DNA of 64,000 nucleotides from JAGYLJ01 sp964383545 (GCA_964383545.1 CAYLHD010000001.1:10272-74271), one strand, 5' to 3'. Shown: positions 16,158 through 24,524, counted from the first letter of the stretch. Numbers and translations are program-made. The notes: a model not told the origin generated them from the letters alone.

Positions 16158-17769
16158 GCAATTTTTAAAAGATAAATTTTCATTGAAGGGTTATAGACCT
16201 TTTCTTTATTTTGTAATTATAGGGTTAGCGCTCTACGGTCAGACTTTGTTTTTTGATTTTACTTATCTGGATGATAATACTTTAATTTTAGATAACCAGT
16301 CTTTTCTCAGTAGTCCTTCAAATTTATTACAGTCTTTTAGAGAGGATGTTTTTCATATTGCTAATCATTCAGCTTCCTATTATAGACCTATCTTAACGAT
16401 ATCTTTTATGGGTGATTATCAGATGGGGGGAACGAATCTTTTTGTTTATCATTTAAGTAATATTTTATTTCATCTTTTGTCAGTTTGTCTTCTTTTTGTT
16501 TTTCTGTGTAAGTTAAAATATAAAAAAATTATTTCTTTTTTGGTGGCTTTAATTTTTTTGATTCACCCTGTTTTCACCCAAGCTGTAGCTTGGATTCCTG
16601 GTAGAAATGATTCATTGCTTACTATTTTCATATTGGCTTCTTTTGTTTATTTTATAAATTTTTTAGAAAGGAAAGACAAAAAGAATTTTATTTTACATTT
16701 GCTGTTTTTTGCTTTAGCTATTTTTACTAAAGAAACGGCTTTATTCGCTTTACCTTTGTTTGTTTTTTATACTTATTTTTTAAGCCAAAAGAAGAATAAG
16801 CCTTCTAAAATAAAAGTATTATTTGCTTGGTTAATAGTTTTGATTGTTTGGTTTGTGCTCAGGGAATTAACTCTTAATAGTTCTTTTTCTGGAGGGATAA
16901 TCGAAATGATTAAGTCAATTATTTTTAACTTACCAGCTATGGTTCAGTTGATTGGAAAAATTATTTTCCCTTTTAATTTATCTGTTTTACCTATTATTCA
17001 AGATACAACTTTTATTTATGGTTTTATCACTCTTATTATTTTAGGAGTTCTTTTCTTTTTGAAGAAAGATAAACGTTGGAATTATATTATATTTGGTTTA
17101 CTTTGGTTCTTTTTACTTTTGTTACCTTCTTTTATTCGGATTGGTGAAAATTTATTTCCTGATTTTATTGAGCATCGTTTGTATCTACCTGCTGTTGGAT
17201 TCTTTTTAATTTTGTTAGAAGTTAATCCTTTTAAAAATTGGCGTAAAAATGATGTTTTTTATTCAGTGATTCTAGGGGTTGTTATTCTTTGTAGCAGTCT
17301 AACTTTTTTTCACAGTTTGAATTTTAGAAATAAGAATGCTTTTTGGGAGAACGCTGTAGAGAATTCACCGCACTATCCTTTAGCTCATCGTAATCTAGGA
17401 GCAATGTATTTTTTGGATGGTGACTTTGATAATGCAGTAATAGAATTTAAACAGACTCTGGAAATAAATCCTAATGAAGAGATGGCTCATAATAATTTAG
17501 GTTTAATTTATTTTAATAGAGAAGAATTTGATAAGGCTGAAGAAGAATACAATAAGGAGATAGAAGTTAATCCTTTTTACGATAATGTCTATTATAATTT
17601 AGGTCTATTATATTATAAACAGGGGAGGATTGAAGAAACTATTTCAGCATGGGAAAGGGCTTTTGAAATAAATTATAGGAATTTAGATGCTCTTAGGGGT
17701 TTAGTTGTTTTATATCGTGAAAAAGGGGATTATGAAAAATCTGATTTTTATGCAGGAAAAATTAACTAA
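16150..17769 (+). CDS. TMTC-like membrane O-glycosyltransferase with TPR repeats
   Basis: A 539-residue protein with about eleven membrane segments and a C-terminal TPR tail. The first loop has FTYLDDNTLILDN, the DD motif of TMTC/PMT enzymes, then YYRPILTISFMGDY and FHLLSVCLLF, a characteristic combination. TPR units occupy residues ~405-535 (YFLDGDFDNAVIEFKQTLEI, FNREEFDKAEEEYNKEIEV). The family transfers mannose-type sugars to protein; the TPRs likely select the acceptor. It starts inside the previous gene and is followed by GtrA, suggesting one pathway. Confidence 0.87.
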   Translation: MIRQFLKDKFSLKGYRPFLYFVIIGLALYGQTLFFDFTYLDDNTLILDNQSFLSSPSNLLQSFREDVFHIANHSASYYRPILTISFMGDYQMGGTNLFVYHLSNILFHLLSVCLLFVFLCKLKYKKIISFLVALIFLIHPVFTQAVAWIPGRNDSLLTIFILASFVYFINFLERKDKKNFILHLLFFALAIFTKETALFALPLFVFYTYFLSQKKNKPSKIKVLFAWLIVLIVWFVLRELTLNSSFSGGIIEMIKSIIFNLPAMVQLIGKIIFPFNLSVLPIIQDTTFIYGFITLIILGVLFFLKKDKRWNYIIFGLLWFFLLLLPSFIRIGENLFPDFIEHRLYLPAVGFFLILLEVNPFKNWRKNDVFYSVILGVVILCSSLTFFHSLNFRNKNAFWENAVENSPHYPLAHRNLGAMYFLDGDFDNAVIEFKQTLEINPNEEMAHNNLGLIYFNREEFDKAEEEYNKEIEVNPFYDNVYYNLGLLYYKQGRIEETISAWERAFEINYRNLDALRGLVVLYREKGDYEKSDFYAGKIN

Positions 17770-17799
17770 TTATCTGTTATAATATTTACAGTTTTTAAA

Positions 17800-18222
17800 A
17801 TGGATAAAATATTAAAAAATACTTTTAAGATAGAATCTTTTGTTTTGAGACAATTTATTATCTATGGTTTTGTAGCTTTGATTCCCACTGCGGTAGATTT
17901 TTTCTTGCTTTATTTTCTTACAGAAATTTTAGGTATTTTTTATATGGTGTCTTTGGTTGCGGCTTTTATTTTATCTTCCGTTGTTAGTTATATCTCTCAT
18001 AAGAAAATAACTTTTAAGAACGAGAGTCAAAAATATATAGCTCAATTTTCAAATCTTTTTGTTATAAGTTTGTGTGGTTTAGCTATTAACATGGGAGTAG
18101 TTTTTGGTTTAGTAGAATTTTTTGGTCTTTGGTATATTTTTGCGAAGGTTGTGGCAGCAATGATAACTTATTTTTGGAGTTTTATTATTAACAGACAAGT
18201 GACTTTTAAGAAGTTTCAATAA
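17800..18222 (+). CDS. GtrA-like membrane protein
   Basis: A 140-residue protein with four hydrophobic segments (FIIYGFVALIPTAVDFFLLYFL and others) and the GtrA-family signature TFKNESQ...FWSFIINRQVTFKKF. GtrA proteins are thought to flip polyprenyl-phosphate sugars across the membrane, which fits its place after GT2 and two GT39-like enzymes. A TATAAT at 17778-17783 may give it its own short leader. A strong terminator overlaps its end. Confidence 0.88.
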   Translation: MDKILKNTFKIESFVLRQFIIYGFVALIPTAVDFFLLYFLTEILGIFYMVSLVAAFILSSVVSYISHKKITFKNESQKYIAQFSNLFVISLCGLAINMGVVFGLVEFFGLWYIFAKVVAAMITYFWSFIINRQVTFKKFQ

Positions 18223-18258
18223 AAAAGAGCGTCTCCTAAAGGGAGACGCTCTTTTTTT
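18221..18258. terminator. Bidirectional terminator between gtrA and rpmB
   Basis: Stem GAGCGTCTCC-TAAA-GGGAGACGCTC with A tract and T tract, serving two convergent genes. Confidence 0.93.
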
Positions 18259-18267
18259 ATTTTTTAA

Positions 18268-18510
18268 TTAAATTAGTTTAGCTTTTTTGAGAGTTTTATA
18301 AGCTCCGTTTTTGTTGATAGTTTTAATACCTTTAGTTGATACATTAAGAATAATAGTTTTATCCAATTCGGGTACATAAATTCTCTTCTTTTGAATGTTT
18401 GAATGTTTTCTAGTTTTTCCTGAAGGGTTGAATTTAGTAGCACGAACACGGTTACTGTATTTGCCAGCCATTCTAGTACCTTTATTTGTTATTGGACATA
18501 TTTTACTCAT
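18268..18510 (-). CDS. rpmB: Large ribosomal subunit protein bL28
   Basis: An 80-residue basic ribosomal protein beginning MSKICPITNKGTRMAGKYSN, the usual L28 start in bacteria, and containing RIYVPELDKTI. It keeps only one cysteine near the N-terminus, so it is not a full zinc-ribbon form. Monocistronic on the minus strand, with a large palindromic repeat region upstream. Confidence 0.93.
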   Translation of the reverse strand: MSKICPITNKGTRMAGKYSNRVRATKFNPSGKTRKHSNIQKKRIYVPELDKTIILNVSTKGIKTINKNGAYKTLKKAKLI

Positions 18511-18540
18511 ATTAGTTAGTTTATGGTATCATAATAAGTG

Positions 18541-18832
18541 TATTTTGCAAACGTTTTTGTAAGAAAGGGGTTAAAATCTTTCACAAACCTTCTTTGCAAA
18601 AACACGCATCAAATTTCTCTACCCCAAAGGGGTAGTAAAGAAATTTGTGCTCTTTCTTACAGAAACTGTCCACTCATTGGGTCTTTTGTTTCGCTTTGCT
18701 TACAAAAGACCACAATGAGTCTTGCGGAGCTCCAAGCATTCGCTCCTCACTCGTCCTCGCTCATAATTTTGGGAAAAACCCAAAATTACTATTTTCGCTC
18801 GGGCTGTGCAAGTTTTTTGCTAAGAAGTTTGT
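18541..18832. repeat. Palindromic repeat family B, long nested copy
   Basis: About 290 bases of stacked inverted repeats and no credible gene. From the left: GTAAGAAAG pairs with CTTTCTTAC; CAAATTTCTCTACCCC-AAA-GGGGTAG...AAATTTG forms a hairpin; ACTCATTG...TCTTTTGT pairs with ACAAAAGA...CAATGAGT around TTCGCTTTGC; then GCGGAGCTCC, and CCAAAATT with TTTTGGG. The right end (18775-18830) is the family B sequence also found at 5211-5268. Open frames through it are by-products of the palindromes. Confidence 0.75.
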
Positions 18833-18890
18833 TCCAGATTTTATAATTTTATCAAAGATAATTTTACTTTTGAAATTACTTTATATTAGT

Positions 18891-18896
18891 TAGAAT
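18891..18896 (+). promoter_or_regulatory. Leaderless-type -10 element
   Basis: TAGAAT seven bases before the ATG at 18904. Confidence 0.45.
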
Positions 18897-18903
18897 AGAT
18901 ATC

Positions 18904-19521
18904 ATGGAAATTAGTTTTTTATTTACAATAATTATTTTGATAATGTCTGTAGTGATTCATGAGGTCTCTCATGGTTATGCAGCTTATCTAATGGGTGATC
19001 CGACAGCTAAGAATGCCGGTCGTTTAACTTTGAATCCATTAGCTCATTTAGATTTTATGGGTTCTTTGATTGTGCCCTTATTAGCTTATTTTAGTGCTGG
19101 TTTTATGTTTGGATGGGCTAAACCTGTTCCCTATAATCCTTATAATCTAAAAAATCAAAAATATGGTGATGCAATTGTAGCTGTGGCTGGTCCAGCTTCC
19201 AATTTATTAGTAGCTCTTATTTTTGGTTTATTAATTCGATTTACTTTTCCTTATCTTGGTTATGTGAGTATTGATTTTATCAAAATTGTTAGTCTAATCG
19301 TTCAAATTAACTTAATTTTAGCTATTTTCAATTTAATTCCAATTCCTCCTTTAGATGGTTCTAAGATTTTGTTTACTTTCTTGCCCTATCGTTTTGTAGG
19401 AATTAAACAGAATTTGGAAAGATATTCTATGTTTTTACTAATGTTTTTTATTCTATTTTTATGGGAATTCTTATTTCCTTTGATTACTTTCCTGTTCTCT
19501 GTTATTACCGGGATAAATTAA
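18904..19521 (+). CDS. Site-2 protease-like M50 zinc metalloprotease
   Basis: A 205-residue multi-pass membrane protein with the zinc motif HEVSHG (HExxH, about residues 20-25) in the first helix and NLIPIPPLDGSK near the C-terminal half supplying the third ligand aspartate. NPLAHLDFMGS is the YwhC-like subgroup signature. It cleaves peptide bonds within the membrane; the substrate is unknown, regulated anti-sigma factors or signal-peptide remnants being typical. It lies 65 bases before rpsL. Confidence 0.92.
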   Translation: MEISFLFTIIILIMSVVIHEVSHGYAAYLMGDPTAKNAGRLTLNPLAHLDFMGSLIVPLLAYFSAGFMFGWAKPVPYNPYNLKNQKYGDAIVAVAGPASNLLVALIFGLLIRFTFPYLGYVSIDFIKIVSLIVQINLILAIFNLIPIPPLDGSKILFTFLPYRFVGIKQNLERYSMFLLMFFILFLWEFLFPLITFLFSVITGIN

Positions 19522-19586
19522 TTTAGGAAAAGTGTTGCTTTTTAGGGTCAAATGTAGTAAATTTAGGGAATTAAGTTATAAGAAAT

Positions 19587-19997
19587 ATGCCAACAGTTAA
19601 TCAATTATTGAAGAAGAAAAGAAAACGACTTGTTAAAAAGCCAAAAGCAGTAGCTTTAGGTAAAGGATTTAACAGTCAAAAGAATAGACCAACTAGTTAT
19701 AGTTCACCTTTTAAGAGAGGCGTTTGTGTAAAGGTTACAACTAAAAATCCTAAAAAACCTAACTCAGCTGTGAGAAAGATTGCTAGGGTGAGACTAACTA
19801 ATGGTATGGAAGTTACAGCCTATATTCCAGGTATGGGTCATAATTTACAAGAGCATTCAGTTGTTTTATTAAGGGGTGGAAAAGTGAAAGATATTGGAGT
19901 GCGTTATACTGTTGTTAGAGGTAAATTAGATGCAGAAGGTGTTAGTAACAGAAAACAAAGTCGAAGTCGTTATGGTGCTAAAATGGTAAAGAAATAA
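19587..19997 (+). CDS. rpsL: Small ribosomal subunit protein uS12
   Basis: Decoding-centre ribosomal protein. The start MPTVNQLLKKKRKR and the loop KNPKKPNSAVRKIARVRL are diagnostic; the lysine that governs streptomycin binding (KPNSA loop) is unchanged from the sensitive form. VVLLRGGKVKDIGVRY and GVSNRKQSRSRYG are the usual tail. At 136 residues it is slightly longer than E. coli. It is followed after 6 bases by rpsG. Confidence 0.98.
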   Translation: MPTVNQLLKKKRKRLVKKPKAVALGKGFNSQKNRPTSYSSPFKRGVCVKVTTKNPKKPNSAVRKIARVRLTNGMEVTAYIPGMGHNLQEHSVVLLRGGKVKDIGVRYTVVRGKLDAEGVSNRKQSRSRYGAKMVKK

Positions 19998-20003
19998 TAA
20001 ACT

Positions 20004-20474
20004 ATGAGAAGAAAACTAAAAGCAAAAAAAGAGTTGGTTCCTGATAGAGTTTATGATTCTGTTAAGGTGTCTAAGTTTATAAACTACATCATGCTTGATG
20101 GTGAAAAAAGTGTATCTAGAAAGATTGTTTATAAAGCTTTTGAATTTATAAAAGAAAAAGAAAAGGGTAACGATCCAATAGAAGTTTTTGATAATGCTTT
20201 AAAAAATGCTGGTCCAACCATGGAGGTTAGATCAAGAAGAGTAGGAGGTGCTAACTATCAAATTCCTAGAGAAGTCCGAGAAGATAGAAGACTAGCTTTA
20301 GCCATGAGATGGATTATTGGTGCAGCCAAATCTAAAAAAGGACAACCCATGTACAAAAGATTAGCTGATGAACTTTTGCTTGCTAACAAAAATGAAGGTG
20401 AAGCTGTTAAGAAAAAAGAGAACGTTCATAAGATGGCAGATGCTAATAAGGCTTTCGCTCATTTTAGTTGGTAA
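20004..20474 (+). CDS. rpsG: Small ribosomal subunit protein uS7
   Basis: 16S 3'-domain assembly protein: MRRKLKAKKELVPDRVYDS, then GPTMEVRSRRVGGANYQIP and DDLL-type C-terminus ending MADANKAFAHFSW, the standard S7 end. It has 156 residues. In most bacteria fusA and tuf follow directly; here they do not, and fusA lies 34 kb away at 54.2 kb. The stop codon sits inside the left arm of a long inverted repeat. Confidence 0.97.
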   Translation: MRRKLKAKKELVPDRVYDSVKVSKFINYIMLDGEKSVSRKIVYKAFEFIKEKEKGNDPIEVFDNALKNAGPTMEVRSRRVGGANYQIPREVREDRRLALAMRWIIGAAKSKKGQPMYKRLADELLLANKNEGEAVKKKENVHKMADANKAFAHFSW

Positions 20475-20597
20475 AAAATTTATTTAATTGGCATATTTCT
20501 TCGTCAGTTACGTCACAAAAACATTCATCATACTCAAAGTATGTTTCGTATTTTTGTTCCTTACTTCCTTGAACTGTACTCAATTAAATAAATTTTT
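20474..20597. repeat. Cruciform-like element after rpsG
   Basis: Perfect 17-bp outer arms AAAAATTTATTTAATTG (20474-20490) and its complement (20581-20597). Nested inside, CAAAAA...CATACTCAAAGTATG...TTTTTG forms another stem. It lies where fusA would be expected. Confidence 0.8.
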
Positions 20598-20620
20598 GTC
20601 TATTAATAATTAGAGTAAAA

Positions 20621-20645
20621 GGGCGAGCCGAAGGCTCGCCCTTTA
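20621..20645 (+). terminator. Terminator of the rpsL-rpsG unit
   Basis: GGGCGAGCC-GAA-GGCTCGCCC with a short T run; the loop has the GAA form seen in other hairpins of the window. Confidence 0.85.
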
Positions 20646-20682
20646 TACTTTATAATTGGTATTGTATACTTAATATATAATT

Positions 20683-21666
20683 ATGTTTGTTGATGAAATA
20701 AAAATTTATGCTAAAGCTGGTAACGGCGGTGATGGTGTCGTTAGATGGCTACATTTGCGTGGTAAGGAGTTTTCAGGCCCATCAGGTGGCAATGGTGGCA
20801 ATGGTGGTGACGTCTACGTCAGAGCTGTTCGCGATCTTAATATTCTAAGAAATTACCAGCACAAAAAAGAATTTGAAGCTGAGGATGGTGAGTCTGGTAT
20901 GAAAAATAGTAAGTATGGTAAAAATGGAGAAACTCTTTTTATTGATTTACCAATCGGTTCAATTGTTACCAATTTAAAAACTAATAAAAAAGTTCAATTA
21001 CTTAAAGAAAATGAAGAACAATTAGTTCTTAAAGCAGGAAGAGGTGGTTCAGGAAATGAGTCTTTTAAAAGTTCGCGTAATACTACTCCAAAGGAATTTA
21101 CAACAGGAACAGATGGTGAAGATGCTAATTTCTTTATTGAATTGGAGATGATAGCTGATGCTGGTTTTATTGGTTTTCCTAACATTGGAAAGTCTACTTT
21201 GTTAAATGAATTAACCCATGCTAAAGCTAAAGTAATGGATTATCCTTTCACAACTCTAGAGCCAAATTTAGGTGATTTTTATGGTTACATTTTAGCTGAT
21301 ATTCCTGGTTTAATTGAAGGAGCTGCTGAAGGAAAAGGTTTGGGTCATAAATTTTTGAGACATATAAGAAGAACTCATTTATTGATTCATTGTATTTCAC
21401 TGGAATCAGAAAATTCGCCTAAGGAAATGGTTGAAAAATATAAAACTATTAGAGGTGAATTAAAACAGTACAGTGATGAATTGGTGGAGAAACCTGAAGT
21501 TATTGTTTTAACAAAATCTGATTTATTAGATGAAAAAGCTGTCGCAAAAATTATAACTGCTTTAAAAAAGGTTAATAAAGATGTAGTTGTTACTTCAGCC
21601 TATGATGATGCTACTTTGAAAACTTTTTCTGATTTTTTATCTCAAAAATTAGAAACAGTTGAATAA
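20683..21666 (+). CDS. obg: Obg family ribosome-associated GTPase
   Basis: GTPase linked to 50S assembly and stress response. The glycine-rich Obg fold opens the protein (AGNGGDGVVRWLHLRGK, GPSGGNGGNGGDVYV). The G domain has GFPNIGKST (P-loop), the switch region PFTTLEPNLG, DIPGLIEGAAEGKGLGHKFLRH and TKSD. At 327 residues it lacks the C-terminal OCT domain. A TATACT at 20665-20670 lies 12 bases before the ATG. gatB follows after 18 bases but has its own promoter. Confidence 0.96.
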   Translation: MFVDEIKIYAKAGNGGDGVVRWLHLRGKEFSGPSGGNGGNGGDVYVRAVRDLNILRNYQHKKEFEAEDGESGMKNSKYGKNGETLFIDLPIGSIVTNLKTNKKVQLLKENEEQLVLKAGRGGSGNESFKSSRNTTPKEFTTGTDGEDANFFIELEMIADAGFIGFPNIGKSTLLNELTHAKAKVMDYPFTTLEPNLGDFYGYILADIPGLIEGAAEGKGLGHKFLRHIRRTHLLIHCISLESENSPKEMVEKYKTIRGELKQYSDELVEKPEVIVLTKSDLLDEKAVAKIITALKKVNKDVVVTSAYDDATLKTFSDFLSQKLETVE

Positions 21667-21672
21667 TTTTGA

Positions 21673-21678
21673 TATAAT
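21673..21678 (+). promoter_or_regulatory. Leaderless -10 of gatB
   Basis: TATAAT with six bases to the ATG at 21685. Confidence 0.6.
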
Positions 21679-21684
21679 CTATTT

Positions 21685-23124
21685 ATGAAAGAATATAAAA
21701 CAACTATTGGTTTGGAAATTCATGCTGAGTTAAAGACAAAGACAAAGATGTTTTGTAACTCTAAAAATAACCCAGACGAAACAAGACCTAATGTTAATAT
21801 TTGTCCAGTTTGTACAGCACAACCTGGAACTTTACCTGTTATTAATAAAGAGGCTGTGAGAAGTGTTCTGAAAGTTGGTTTAGCTTTAAATGGTCAATTG
21901 GCAGATTTCACAGAATTTGATAGAAAAAATTATTTTTATCCTGATATTCCTAAAGGTTATCAAATTAGTCAATATAAATATCCATTGGTTTCGGGTGGTC
22001 AATTAAACGATGTAGATGTTACTCGTGTTCATTTGGAAGAAGATACTGCTAGATCTACACATAAAGGTGAATATTCTTTAATTGATTTTAATCGAGCTGG
22101 GGTACCTTTGATGGAATTAGTAACTGAACCGGTTATTGAGACAGCTAAACAGGCTGGTGATTTTGCCAGAGAATTACAGTTATTACTTCGTTATTTAGGT
22201 GTGTCTAACGCCAATATGGAAAAAGGTGAGATGAGAGTAGAAGCTAATATTTCTGTTAGTCCCAATGAACAATTAGGAACTAAAGTGGAAATAAAAAATC
22301 TAAATTCTTTTCGTGTAGTAGAAAAAGCTATTGCCTACGAGGTTGAAAGGCAAAAGGAAGTTTTAGAAGGGGGTGATCAAGTAGTTCAGGAGACTCGTGG
22401 TTGGGATGAAAATTCTCAAACAACATTTTCTCAGAGAGTGAAGGAGAACTCAGCTGACTATCGTTACTTTCCTGATCCTGATTTACCTAAGTTGAAGATA
22501 AGTGAAATACCTGAATTTGCAGAAGCAGAATTAAGAAAAGAAATTTTAGAATTACCACAGGAAAAAAGACAGAGATATCGTGAACAGTTTAATATTAAGG
22601 ATGAAGATATAGAAAGTTTTATATTGGATAGGGAATTGGCTAGCTTTTTTGAAAAAGTAGCTAATAATTTTGTTGATGATAAAGATGTTATTAAAACAGT
22701 TTCTAACTATATTACTTCTGATTTGACGGGGTTGACGAAATCAAAAAATATTGAACAATTTGGAGGTCCAACCTCCGAAGATTTGTTTGGGGGTGTGGTG
22801 GTGGAAAATTTTGTTCAATTAATTCAATTAGTTAAAGATGGGGAGGTTTCTTCTCGTGGAGCGAAGGATATTTTAACTCTAATGTATACTGAAGGTGGTA
22901 CACCTAAAGATATAGCAGATAAAAAAGGTCTTTTCCAACAGAGTGATGAAGGTGAATTACAAAAAATTATTGATCAAGTTATTGGTGAAAATCAGTCTGT
23001 GGTAGATGAATATAAACAAGGTAAGGAAACAGCTTTAAAATTTTTAGTAGGGCAGGGAATGAAAATTAGCCGTGGTTCAGCTAATCCAACTAAAATTAGT
23101 GAACTACTAAAGAAAAGTCTTTAA
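21685..23124 (+). CDS. gatB: Asp-tRNA(Asn)/Glu-tRNA(Gln) amidotransferase subunit B
   Basis: With GatA and GatC it amidates mischarged Glu-tRNA(Gln) or Asp-tRNA(Asn). The N-terminus TTIGLEIHAELKTKTKMFC, the zinc-site cysteines (CPVCTAQPG) and KNYFYPDIPKGYQISQ are diagnostic; the tail domain ends VGQGMKISRGSANPTKI. It has 479 residues. An unusual stretch FGGPTSEDLFGG in the linker before the tail helices is encoded by a GGAGGTCCAACCTCC palindrome (22762-22776) that recurs elsewhere in the window, and looks like an in-frame insertion. The tRNA-Gln gene at 26.8 kb is a potential substrate. Confidence 0.96.
   Translation: MKEYKTTIGLEIHAELKTKTKMFCNSKNNPDETRPNVNICPVCTAQPGTLPVINKEAVRSVLKVGLALNGQLADFTEFDRKNYFYPDIPKGYQISQYKYPLVSGGQLNDVDVTRVHLEEDTARSTHKGEYSLIDFNRAGVPLMELVTEPVIETAKQAGDFARELQLLLRYLGVSNANMEKGEMRVEANISVSPNEQLGTKVEIKNLNSFRVVEKAIAYEVERQKEVLEGGDQVVQETRGWDENSQTTFSQRVKENSADYRYFPDPDLPKLKISEIPEFAEAELRKEILELPQEKRQRYREQFNIKDEDIESFILDRELASFFEKVANNFVDDKDVIKTVSNYITSDLTGLTKSKNIEQFGGPTSEDLFGGVVVENFVQLIQLVKDGEVSSRGAKDILTLMYTEGGTPKDIADKKGLFQQSDEGELQKIIDQVIGENQSVVDEYKQGKETALKFLVGQGMKISRGSANPTKISELLKKSL
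22759..22780. repeat. GGAGGTTCAACCTCC-type palindrome inside gatB
   Basis: TTTGGAGGTCCAACCTCCGAAG differs from the copies at 25 kb, 32 kb and 62 kb by one base in the arm. It is in frame, coding FGGPTSED. Confidence 0.65.
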
Positions 23125-23149
23125 AATTATTTATATAATACATAATTAA

Positions 23150-23183
23150 AAAACACTGACTTAAAGAAGTTAGTGTTTTTTTT
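23150..23183. terminator. Terminator after gatB and the pilin array
   Basis: AACACTGACTT-AAAG-AAGTTAGTGTT flanked by A and T tracts, between convergent genes. Confidence 0.9.
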
Positions 23184-23207
23184 TATTTTTTTGAGGAAAA
23201 TGATTTA

Positions 23208-23480
23208 TTAGAACAATCCTGCTGGGAGAGTTGGTGTGGTCACCCCGAAAGTATTTGTTACCATTAGTATTATACCCCAAGCACTGACCATAATAAATAT
23301 TCCAATAATTCCCCAAATCATATGGTTCCGACCAGTTCTTCTAGCTTCTTCGTTGTCGGAACCTCTGATAAAATCAACTACACCCCAAAAAAACATAACT
23401 AAAGACAAAGTAAACAAAAGCAAAATTAAAGGAGCAATTATTTGGTTATTGAAATTAGATATTAGAGTTTCAGTTGTCAT
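23208..23480 (-). CDS. T4SS_pilin-like two-helix membrane protein 1
   Basis: A 90-residue protein with two hydrophobic helices, IIAPLILLLFTLSLVMFFWGVVDFI and MIWGIIGIFIMVSAWGIILMV, joined by a short charged loop (RGSDNEEARRTGRNH). This is the layout of VirB2/TrbC-type pilins as found in Patescibacteria, although this copy lacks an obvious cleaved signal peptide. It is the last of four paralogues on the minus strand and begins 12 bases after the second. The precise function, a pilus subunit or secretion channel, is inferred from the family. Confidence 0.75.
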   Translation of the reverse strand: MTTETLISNFNNQIIAPLILLLFTLSLVMFFWGVVDFIRGSDNEEARRTGRNHMIWGIIGIFIMVSAWGIILMVTNTFGVTTPTLPAGLF

Positions 23481-23492
23481 TTATTATTATGA

Positions 23493-23825
23493 TTATACTG
23501 TTGGAAGTCCAGGTACATTAGGCATTGTATTATCTAAGTTGAGTGTATCGGACAATACTCCAACTAATCCCCAAACAGAAATCATTACAAAGAGAATTAC
23601 AATTCCCCAAATCATCTGAGTTTTAGCTTCGGCTTTATCTTCTCCTTCTTTGAGGATAAACATAAGTAGAGAGAAAATAAAGAAAATAACAGCTAAACTG
23701 ATTAAGATAGGCATCAATACACCTAATATACCGGAAAATGTTTCCATAAGAGTAGTGACAGTTGTTGCAAAAGCTAAAACAGGCATGAAAGCCATAATTG
23801 AACCTAAAGCGATATATTTTTTCAT
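23493..23825 (-). CDS. T4SS_pilin-like two-helix membrane protein 2
   Basis: A 110-residue paralogue. The N-terminus MKKYIALGSIMAFMPVLAFA looks like a cleavable signal peptide with AFA before the cut. Two helices follow, with the conserved loop KEGEDKAEAKTQ and the second-helix signature WGIVILFVMISVWGLVGVL. Signal peptide plus two helices matches VirB2-type pilins. It is cotranscribed with the 90-residue gene downstream. Confidence 0.78.
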   Translation of the reverse strand: MKKYIALGSIMAFMPVLAFATTVTTLMETFSGILGVLMPILISLAVIFFIFSLLMFILKEGEDKAEAKTQMIWGIVILFVMISVWGLVGVLSDTLNLDNTMPNVPGLPTV

Positions 23826-23932
23826 AATTTATTGTTAGTTAATAATTAATAATTTAATAAAATATCAACGACCTTAATAAGACTTAATAATAACAGTTTT
23901 AAGTAAGGATAAGAAGAGCGTCTGTGGATAAT

Positions 23933-24229
23933 TTAGCCAAGAAAAGTATTACTTAGGATGGCTACAAGACCCCAAACTGATACCATTACAAAAAGAATAA
24001 TGATTCCCCATGTCATATGATCTTTAGCATCATTTTTAGCATCTCCTTCTCTTAAGATGTATTGAGATGTAGACCAGAGGAAAAATATAACAGCTAAGGA
24101 TATTATTAAGGGTACAATTGCTTGAAGAATGTATTTGATGACAGCAATAAGTCCAAGAATGTCTTCAGCTGCAAAAGCAAAAATTGGAATCGTGCTAAAG
24201 AATAAAAAAATTGGTATATATTTTCTCAT
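23933..24229 (-). CDS. T4SS_pilin-like two-helix membrane protein 3
   Basis: A 98-residue paralogue with a signal-like N-terminus (MRKYIPIFLFFSTIPIFAFA), a first helix with IVPLIISLAVIFFLW, the loop REGDAKNDAKDH and the second helix TWGIIILFVMVSVWGLVAIL. It is the closest relative of copy 2. Its upstream region (right of 24229) is an 87-bp tandem repeat broken by an assembly gap, so its promoter may be repeated. Confidence 0.78.
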   Translation of the reverse strand: MRKYIPIFLFFSTIPIFAFAAEDILGLIAVIKYILQAIVPLIISLAVIFFLWSTSQYILREGDAKNDAKDHMTWGIIILFVMVSVWGLVAILSNTFLG

Positions 24230-24506
24230 AATTTCAAGTGAGGATTTACAAAAATGATTATGTTAATACTTATTTTTGTATAATCCGAATGATGGAATTA
24301 CATGCTCGCTTCATATAATTTCAAGTGAGGATTTACAAAAATGATTATGTTAATACTTATTTTTGTATANNNNNNNNNNNNNNNNNNNNNNNNNNNNNNN
24401 NNNNNNNNNNNNNNNNNNNNNNNNNNNNNNNNNNNNNNNNNNNNNNNNNNNNNNNNNNNNNNNNNNNNNATCCGAATGATGGAATTACATGCTCGCTTCA
24501 TATAAT
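24228..24506. repeat. 87-bp tandem repeat around an assembly gap
   Basis: A partial unit (24228-24282), a full 87-base unit (24283-24369) ending exactly at the gap, then a 37-base partial unit (24470-24506). The unit contains the start region of pilin copy 3 up to ATTTCAAGTGAGG and the block ATCCGAATGATGG. Copy number cannot be known because of the gap; some of the repetition may be assembly-made. Confidence 0.7.
24370..24469. other. Assembly gap (100 N) in the tandem repeat
   Basis: Exactly 100 N inside the 87-bp repeat. Confidence 0.98.
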
Positions 24507-24524
24507 AATTATTTTTATTAACGG

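Noticed and set aside
18538..18893. Two overlapping plus-strand frames over the palindromic region
   Set aside because: Sequence is explained by stacked inverted repeats; no codon bias and no start signal.
24228..24506. CRISPR array
   Set aside because: Repeats are contiguous 87-bp units without spacers, and no cas genes are present. The octamers at 49.7 kb are also not CRISPR.
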